Shown one piece after another: positions 57,453-61,935 of a DNA stretch of 61,935 nucleotides. Source of the DNA: an uncultured Bacillota bacterium (GTDB taxonomy: Bacteria; Bacillota_I; Bacilli_A; Erysipelotrichales; Erysipelotrichaceae); the NCBI GenBank assembly GCA_949290085.1, contig CASEQH010000031.1, positions 1-61,935 of the forward strand, in the 5' to 3' direction. Every line of letters begins with the position of its first letter. Position 1 is the stretch's first letter. The translations under genes were made by a program, and so were the position numbers. The notes under the pieces are model-generated. The model did not search any database. It was not told the DNA's origin and saw only the letters and a list, made by a program, of their open reading frames with translations.

Positions 57453-57490
57453 TTGATATAATCCCCCTTTCCTTTTAAATGTATGTTTTA

Positions 57491-57967
57491 TTATTTAAAT
57501 AGTACTTCTGGATCTTCTTTTGCAATATCAGGAGTTCTCTGAATGAAGATTTCTACTCCTAAATCGCGAAGTTTTCTAAATGCTTCAGCATCTGCGTCAT
57601 CGATAGCTACGCTAGTTGCAACTTGGCGTTTGCCTTCTGACATATGCATATTACCGACATTTAATTGTTTGATAGGAACCCCACCTTCAACCAATTTGAG
57701 GACATCTTGAGGATTATCAACAATAATAAATATCTTCTGTGCATCACTTGCACGATGAATATTATTTATTGTCTTTTCGATAGTCCAATAACGTGTACCT
57801 GCATATGAAGGCGCTGCCATATCCATTAAACCCTGACGCATAGGATTAGAAGCAACTTCGTCATTAGCCACAAGAATCAAGTTAATTCCAATAGCACCAG
57901 ACCATTGAGTAGCAACTTGTCCATGAATAAGACGATTGTCTATCCTAGTCAAAATAATATTAGGCAT
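57491..57967 (-). CDS. PTS mannose-family component IIB
   Basis: The 158-residue cytosolic subunit carries the phosphorylated His in RIDNRLIHGQVATQW (His15). It has FIIVDNPQDVLKLVEGGVPIKQLNVGNMH. First gene of the IIB-IIC-IID operon, with AAGGAGG before the ATG. The operon is divergent from the AraC gene and probably activated by it. Confidence 0.94.
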   Translation of the reverse strand: MPNIILTRIDNRLIHGQVATQWSGAIGINLILVANDEVASNPMRQGLMDMAAPSYAGTRYWTIEKTINNIHRASDAQKIFIIVDNPQDVLKLVEGGVPIKQLNVGNMHMSEGKRQVATSVAIDDADAEAFRKLRDLGVEIFIQRTPDIAKEDPEVLFK

Positions 57968-58016
57968 TGTTTACCTCCTTTCCTTGAAACAAGAAAGAAT
58001 GAACTTATCTCTGTTT

Positions 58017-58045
58017 ATATTATATCCAAATGTGAAGCAAACAAA
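58017..58045 (-). promoter_or_regulatory. Promoter of the PTS IIB-IIC-IID operon
   Basis: TTTGTT (58040-58045), 17 bases, TAATAT (58017-58022); TATAAT two bases downstream is an alternative -10. The poor -35 fits an activator-dependent promoter. Confidence 0.6.
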
Positions 58046-58079
58046 TTTGCACTTTTTATGATAGTATTTATACTTTTTA
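58045..58079 (-). promoter_or_regulatory. Paired direct repeats, candidate AraC-family activator site
   Basis: Two copies of a 14-mer on the minus strand, TAAAAAGTATAAAT (58066-58079) and TAAAAAGTGCAAAT (58045-58058), are 21 bp apart. The nearer one touches the PTS -35 box. This is the geometry used by AraC at araI1-araI2. Confidence 0.65.
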
Positions 58080-58086
58080 ATAATTA

Positions 58087-58100
58087 TGTGATTTATCACA
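58087..58100. repeat. Palindrome TGTGATTTATCACA
   Basis: Arms TGTGAT and ATCACA around TT. The 11-mer AATTATGTGAT containing its left arm (58082-58092) recurs inverted as ATCACATAATT at 58170-58180, so a dimeric regulator may bind at both places. Confidence 0.5.
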
Positions 58101-58185
58101 ATTTCTTTTTACCCATTTTTGCCCTATTAATGCCTTTTTTGAAGCGCCTTTAAAGTTCTTTCATTTTTTATCACATAATTCAACA

Positions 58186-58199
58186 TATTGTACTTTTTA
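58186..58199 (-). promoter_or_regulatory. Third copy of the AraC-type motif
   Basis: TAAAAAGTACAATA on the minus strand, 120 bp from the first of the paired repeats and 7 bp upstream of a possible -35 (TTAACA, 58207-58212; -10 TAAAAT, 58230-58235) of the AraC gene. It suggests autoregulation or looping. Confidence 0.55.
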
Positions 58200-58252
58200 A
58201 TTATTATTAACATTTTTTACTAAAAAAGGTAAAATAAAGGCAGGTAGTTATT

Positions 58253-59419
58253 ATGTTTTCCAAAACAACAAGCAATAATTTTAAGAAGTACGGTCAAACT
58301 TTTAGAGAATCTAGTCCCAGAAAGTCACACAAGCGAAACAATCAATTAATTGTGATTGATAACAAAACCATCGATGGCCTCCTTTATGCGAATGATGATA
58401 TCTATTTTCGCGTCGAAGAGGGAATAGTCTTATTACTAATAGCTAATGAAAGTGATTTCAATTCCATCGAAGCCTTCGTAGCTCATCAAGTGGTTCAAAT
58501 ATACAAGGGACGCTACTACAACTTTATTTCCATTACTAATAGAGCCAAGATGGAACTATCTTCGCTTAAAAGTATTGACCAAAAATTACATACATTAGAA
58601 AAACCATATATCTATAAACCTATTACTTCTGATGTTTTCATCGATGAGATATATAGCTATTACTATGTCGTTAGAAGTACTAATTATTACTTTCCTGGTG
58701 AAACTCATGACTACTTTGAACTCACTATGGTTGATAATGGAGTCCTTTATACAAAGATTGATGGCAAGCGATATACTCTGCATAAAAACGATATCATCAT
58801 CTATGCACCTAAACAGTTTCATACTCAATATACTGATGATGAAAATTCTTGTTCCTATTTAACCATTGTCTTTGACATGCGTGTAAATGATATGGAGCCA
58901 TTCAAGAATAATGTCTTTAGGGCTGATAGAGAGATTTATAATGTCATTGAAGAATTCATCAAGGGTACAAAAGATAAAGAGAAATACTATCATGACTTAT
59001 TAGTTGTCAACTTACAAAAAATTATTATTTCTCTTTTAAGAAATAAATATAACGATAGTCATCCATTGGCTACAACTCCTATGCAACAAAAATTTGAAAG
59101 CGAACTGCTAGATGGTATACTCAATTACATCAACGAAAATATCTACTCGCCACTTACCATTGAAGAACTCTGCAAACGTTTCTCTGTCTCTAGGTCATCT
59201 CTACAAGTCTTATTTAAGAAGAATCTAAATGTCGCTCCTAAACAATATATATCGACGGTAAAACTAGAATATTCTAAGAAGTTAATCAAAGAGAGTAAGT
59301 ATACTATCTCAGAGATTGCAGCTATCTGTGGTTTCAATTCCATTCATTACTTCTCTCGAAAATTTAAAAAAGAATTTGGCATCGCTCCTATCGTCTATGC
59401 CAAATCCTTTATCTCATAA
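58253..59419 (+). CDS. AraC-family regulator of the amino-sugar PTS
   Basis: The 388-residue regulator has an unassigned N-terminal part (about 1-125), a cupin sensor (about 140-210; PGETHDYFELTMVDNGVLYTKIDG, LHKNDIIIYAPKQFH) and a C-terminal double HTH (about 285-385). The latter reads LTIEELCKRFSVSRSSLQVLFKK and ISEIAAICGFNSIHYFSRKFKKEFG. The extra N-terminal domain is longer than in simple AraC proteins. It is divergent from PTS IIB-IIC-IID and convergent with agaS-IIA, so it likely activates this locus in response to the sugar or its phosphate. Confidence 0.9.
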   Translation: MFSKTTSNNFKKYGQTFRESSPRKSHKRNNQLIVIDNKTIDGLLYANDDIYFRVEEGIVLLLIANESDFNSIEAFVAHQVVQIYKGRYYNFISITNRAKMELSSLKSIDQKLHTLEKPYIYKPITSDVFIDEIYSYYYVVRSTNYYFPGETHDYFELTMVDNGVLYTKIDGKRYTLHKNDIIIYAPKQFHTQYTDDENSCSYLTIVFDMRVNDMEPFKNNVFRADREIYNVIEEFIKGTKDKEKYYHDLLVVNLQKIIISLLRNKYNDSHPLATTPMQQKFESELLDGILNYINENIYSPLTIEELCKRFSVSRSSLQVLFKKNLNVAPKQYISTVKLEYSKKLIKESKYTISEIAAICGFNSIHYFSRKFKKEFGIAPIVYAKSFIS

Positions 59420-59422
59420 TCT

Positions 59423-59450
59423 AAAGGCGCCAAAAGGCGCCTTTAATTAA
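59423..59450. terminator. Bidirectional terminator between araC-like and IIA genes
   Basis: AAAGGCGCC AAAA GGCGCCTTT, a perfect stem between converging genes; T tracts are short on both strands. Confidence 0.75.
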
Positions 59451-59456
59451 TAAAAT

Positions 59457-59891
59457 TTAGATTCCGTCATCTTCACTATCGTCATGACTTGTAACACCAC
59501 TTAGTTTAAATTCAACTACTTGGTCTTTACCAGTATTCAAAGCCATTTCTACTAGTGATTCAACATCTTCGACAAATTGTCTAGCCATGCTGATTTCACA
59601 TAACATAGGTAGATTAGTACCACCCAATACGTGAACTTTTTCATAGTTACCAACAGCTACTTCAACAGCTGTCTTAAATGGAGATCCTCCGGGCAAATCA
59701 GAGAAGACGATGATGCCATCGCATTCTTTTAAGCTTTCATATGCTTCTTTTAAATCTTTCGCCAAAGTTTCTGTTGTGTCTCCTTTGAAATCAACTGCAC
59801 AATAATTCTTTTGTGGACCAGCAATTAAATCTAGAGCTGCGGTTAAACCAGTTGCAAATAAACCATGTCCCGTAACAACAATTCCAACCAT
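59457..59891 (-). CDS. PTS mannose-family component IIA
   Basis: The 144-residue cytosolic phosphocarrier has the active His in VTGHGLFATGL (His9) and FSDLPGGSPFKTA. It ends in an acidic tail. It receives phosphate from HPr and passes it to IIB. Unlike most operons of this family, IIA is separated from IIB-IIC-IID by the AraC gene and follows agaS by 11 bases. Confidence 0.93.
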   Translation of the reverse strand: MVGIVVTGHGLFATGLTAALDLIAGPQKNYCAVDFKGDTTETLAKDLKEAYESLKECDGIIVFSDLPGGSPFKTAVEVAVGNYEKVHVLGGTNLPMLCEISMARQFVEDVESLVEMALNTGKDQVVEFKLSGVTSHDDSEDDGI

Positions 59892-59902
59892 CTTTAATTC
59901 TC

Positions 59903-61078
59903 CTATCTCTTTTTATATTGATATATGATAACACCTTGAACCACACGATTCACCTCGCCACTTGGACAAGGATTGTCAGGTGTAATACCCATCTTAATTG
60001 ATTTAAATAAAGCTAATGTCTGAGCAACAGTGATATATTCTAAGCCAAGATAGATATTATTTAGTCGCACATCATTATCAAATGAAATAAATAAATCGAC
60101 AAGCTCACTAATTTTTTCATCAATATAAGAGCCAACAGCAACTATCTTATTGCCATTTCTTTGTGTTGACATCTCTTTGATGATATCATATTCATATTGT
60201 CTAGTATATTCATCATCGCTCAAATATACGACTGTCAATGTCTCAGGATTAATTACTGATTTAGGACCGTGTCTAAAGCCCATTGGTGTATCAAAATTAG
60301 TATCAATAATACCCTTGGTCAATTCACATAATTTTAATGAAGACTCTTGAGCTACACCCTTATTAGTATTAGAACCTAAATAGACGATGCGTTTAAAATC
60401 AAAGTCATCGATTAATTTAACTACATCTGTATACTTTTCATCTAAGAATACTTGAGCTTTTTTGGCGATTTCATCTACTGTATCTTTAAGTGTATCTAAT
60501 GAATCTAGATTGAATGATAAAACAGTAGCTAGATACATATTAGAGAAAGAAGATGTCATTGCAAAGCTTTGGTCATGAGTCTCCTCAGTCAAATTAATGG
60601 CATAACAATTATCTTTGCCAATAGCATATTTTGATAAGGCTCCCTCATGATTACAAGTTACAAAGAGATGATAAACTTCATCACAAACCTCATTAGCACA
60701 TTCAACAGCAGCTACAGATTCAGGTGAATTGCCTGAGCGAGCAAATGAAACTAAGAGAGTTGGTTTAGTTCTTGACAGATAGTTTTCTGGGCAAGCGACA
60801 ATATCTGTAGTCGCATATGATTTAGCCTTATAATCAGTCAAAGTATTTAAATAAGAATAAACAGCATTACCTACAAATTCGCTAGTTCCTGCTCCTGTCA
60901 AAATGATATCGTAATCTTGTCTAGAAGTTACTTTTTTTATTAGTGCAGCAATAGCTTCAGATTCATTACAGACTTGTCTGTAAGTCTTGAGCCAAGTACT
61001 TGGTTGTTGGTATATTTCTTTTGATGTCCAATAGGCATTCAAGTCTTTCCAAGACTGCTCATCTTTTGCGAAAATCAT
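59903..61078 (-). CDS. agaS: AgaS-family SIS sugar isomerase/deaminase
   Basis: The 391-residue protein has two SIS domains (ILTGAGTSEFVGNAVYSYL; VSFARSGNSPESVAA; then IVYLGSNTNKGVAQESSLKLCELT). The C-terminal signatures GFRHGPKSV and NPCPSGEVNRVVQGV are typical of AgaS. AgaS deaminates galactosamine-6-phosphate to tagatose-6-phosphate. Co-transcription with PTS IIA and the nearby GatZ-like gene support an amino-sugar route. No deacetylase gene is present in the window. Confidence 0.9.
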   Translation of the reverse strand: MIFAKDEQSWKDLNAYWTSKEIYQQPSTWLKTYRQVCNESEAIAALIKKVTSRQDYDIILTGAGTSEFVGNAVYSYLNTLTDYKAKSYATTDIVACPENYLSRTKPTLLVSFARSGNSPESVAAVECANEVCDEVYHLFVTCNHEGALSKYAIGKDNCYAINLTEETHDQSFAMTSSFSNMYLATVLSFNLDSLDTLKDTVDEIAKKAQVFLDEKYTDVVKLIDDFDFKRIVYLGSNTNKGVAQESSLKLCELTKGIIDTNFDTPMGFRHGPKSVINPETLTVVYLSDDEYTRQYEYDIIKEMSTQRNGNKIVAVGSYIDEKISELVDLFISFDNDVRLNNIYLGLEYITVAQTLALFKSIKMGITPDNPCPSGEVNRVVQGVIIYQYKKR

Positions 61079-61162
61079 ATATTTTCCTCCTTTTTCTCTT
61101 CAAGAAACATTATATATTTTTTTATATACAAGACTAGTAGATTGCTAAATAATACAAATATT

Positions 61163-61192
61163 TTGTTAATTTGTGTTGCTATCTGTTATACT
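61163..61192 (+). promoter_or_regulatory. Promoter of the membrane-protein gene
   Basis: TTGTTA (61163-61168), 18 bases, TATACT (61187-61192), followed by AGGAAG before the ATG at 61213. Confidence 0.55.
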
Positions 61193-61212
61193 TTATTTAG
61201 GAAGTATCTGCT

Positions 61213-61743
61213 ATGAAGAAACAAAATATATTACTCGAAGGTCGCAACATCTTCACTGACCGTCAAGGAAGACCGGTCTATTATGTCAAATCTAAAAAAA
61301 GAGGATATCGCATATCTAAAAATCTCGAAAATTCTTTTAAAACCTATTATTCTCGTTATATTTTAACGATATTAGTATTCATATTTTTATATATAATATT
61401 CAAACTCAACATTTATATTTCTATCGCCTTAAGCTTAGCTGCTTTTGCCTTCATGGAATATAAATTTAGAAAATTATTGAATAATTGCACAATAATCGAA
61501 AATTATGAACCTCATAAAGAAGATAAAAGAGCCCTATCTTTATCTACTCCTCTATCGGGATTGATATTAAGATTTATCTTATATCTAGCTTGTGGCATAT
61601 TACTACTAGTTAATGCCTATATCTCTTCTGATATTCAAGGGCAACCCATCTTACTAGGTTTTTCATGGGCAGTATCATGTGTCATGATATATTTCTCTAT
61701 CCGTTATTTATTAATCATCATTCAAAAACTTAAAGAAAAATAA
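61213..61743 (+). CDS. Four-span membrane protein, unknown
   Basis: The 176-residue protein has a basic cytosolic start (LEGRNIFTDRQGRPVYYVKSKKRGYRI) and four hydrophobic segments in two pairs (about residues 49-63, 66-80, 118-134, 145-165). A polar linker ENYEPHKEDKRALSLSTP separates the pairs. No family recognised. AGGAAG ribosome site. It is followed by a hairpin at 61,765. Confidence 0.6.
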   Translation: MKKQNILLEGRNIFTDRQGRPVYYVKSKKRGYRISKNLENSFKTYYSRYILTILVFIFLYIIFKLNIYISIALSLAAFAFMEYKFRKLLNNCTIIENYEPHKEDKRALSLSTPLSGLILRFILYLACGILLLVNAYISSDIQGQPILLGFSWAVSCVMIYFSIRYLLIIIQKLKEK

Positions 61744-61762
61744 TCTATTTTACACAATAAAA

Positions 61763-61800
61763 ATAAAGGTGGTATGAACATTAATTTTCGTACCACCTAT
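61763..61800 (+). terminator. Hairpin after the membrane-protein gene
   Basis: AGGTGGTATG / CGTACCACCT arms around a 12-base loop, followed by ATTTACAT. The T tract is weak, so termination efficiency is uncertain. Confidence 0.6.
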
Positions 61801-61887
61801 TTACATAATGTCCACCGATTCTTAAAGGGCAAGATTTTAAACTATAAAGTAATTTAGATTATAATCTTTAATTTATTTAGCTACATC

Positions 61888-61935
61888 TCATTCACTTTCT
61901 AAATAATAACGATGAGGATTTTCTTCATCTCTTAT
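61888..61935 (-). CDS. Possible 3' end of a gene running off the window
   Basis: On the minus strand the frame entering at the right edge reads IRDEENPHRYYLESE and stops at TGA (61888-61890). Composition looks coding, but 15 codons cannot be assigned to a family. Confidence 0.35.
   Translation of the reverse strand: MRDEENPHRYYLESE

Noticed and set aside
58087-58100. TGTGATTTATCACA as a CRP site
   Set aside because: CRP half-sites are separated by six bases and here by four, and CRP/cAMP control is not expected in this lineage. It is kept only as a palindrome.
61763-61800. AAAGGTGGTA hairpin as a third T-box
   Set aside because: It lacks the full GGTACCGCG core, stem I and a downstream gene in the right orientation; it is better explained as a terminator hairpin.

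Overview
The window reads as a contiguous piece of a low-GC Gram-positive chromosome. Gene order (rpsP-khpA-rimM-trmD-rplS-lepB-rbgA-rnhB-dprA-topA-trmFO-xerC; rpmG-secE-nusG-rplK-rplA; ytxG-ytxH-ccpA next to tyrS), tRNA-sensing T-box leaders, SD-driven starts and A/T-rich codon use all point to Bacillota. The shortened thiostrepton loop in ribosomal protein L11 resembles, from memory, proteins of Mollicutes and related Erysipelotrichia, so Erysipelotrichia or a close relative is my best guess. This is inference; no database was searched. Apart from the tRNA array, no stretch over 300 bases lacks a gene.

Layout. 1-250: the tail of an IS200/IS605-type element (3' end of tnpB plus right end), abutting and supplying the stop codon of a MurJ/SpoVB-type flippase. 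247-5,918: flippase, a lipoprotein, tyrS with a Tyr T-box, a CcpA-like regulator and two YtxG/YtxH-like proteins. 6,042-8,178: rpmG-secE-nusG and rplK-rplA. 8,289-22,838: housekeeping genes for pyrophosphate hydrolysis, chromosome topology and resolution, DNA processing, ribosome maturation, tRNA modification, signal peptidase, SRP and an SSB. 22,955-30,414: paired M16 peptidases and a BmpA-type nucleoside ABC importer. 30,511-37,449: a DUF2130 protein, FtsK, a degenerate RNase J, MiaB and a small ferredoxin. 37,510-40,041: an amino-acid ABC importer behind a second T-box. 40,080-45,334: a 1,304-residue coiled-coil protein 8 bp downstream of gdhA. 45,410-48,323: a lipoprotein hydrolase and argS. 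48,491-49,315: nine tRNA genes. 49,391-52,897: a phosphoesterase and the divIB-murB-murG piece of the dcw cluster. 53,260-61,078: an amino-sugar locus with a DtxR-like regulator, GatZ/KbaZ, a mannose-family PTS, an AraC regulator and an AgaS isomerase.

The right end is the most accessory-looking part. AgaS, separately encoded PTS components and GatZ suggest uptake and breakdown of galactosamine or N-acetylgalactosamine. The AraC gene is divergent from the IIB-IIC-IID operon, and between them lie three copies of a 14-bp motif. Two are exactly 21 bp apart and abut the PTS -35, as expected for an AraC-type activator. GatZ has no catalytic GatY/KbaY partner here, which raises the possibility of a non-standard tagatose-phosphate step.

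Other points worth a second look are an initiator tRNA with two adjacent U.U mismatches in its T-stem, an amino-acid transporter T-box with an ambiguous CGC/ACG specifier, a possible pseudoknot in the rplS leader, a cre-like site upstream of the ytxG-ytxH-ccpA promoter, and the proline-free coiled-coil rod. I see no CRISPR array, rRNA operon, prophage or recognisable defence island.
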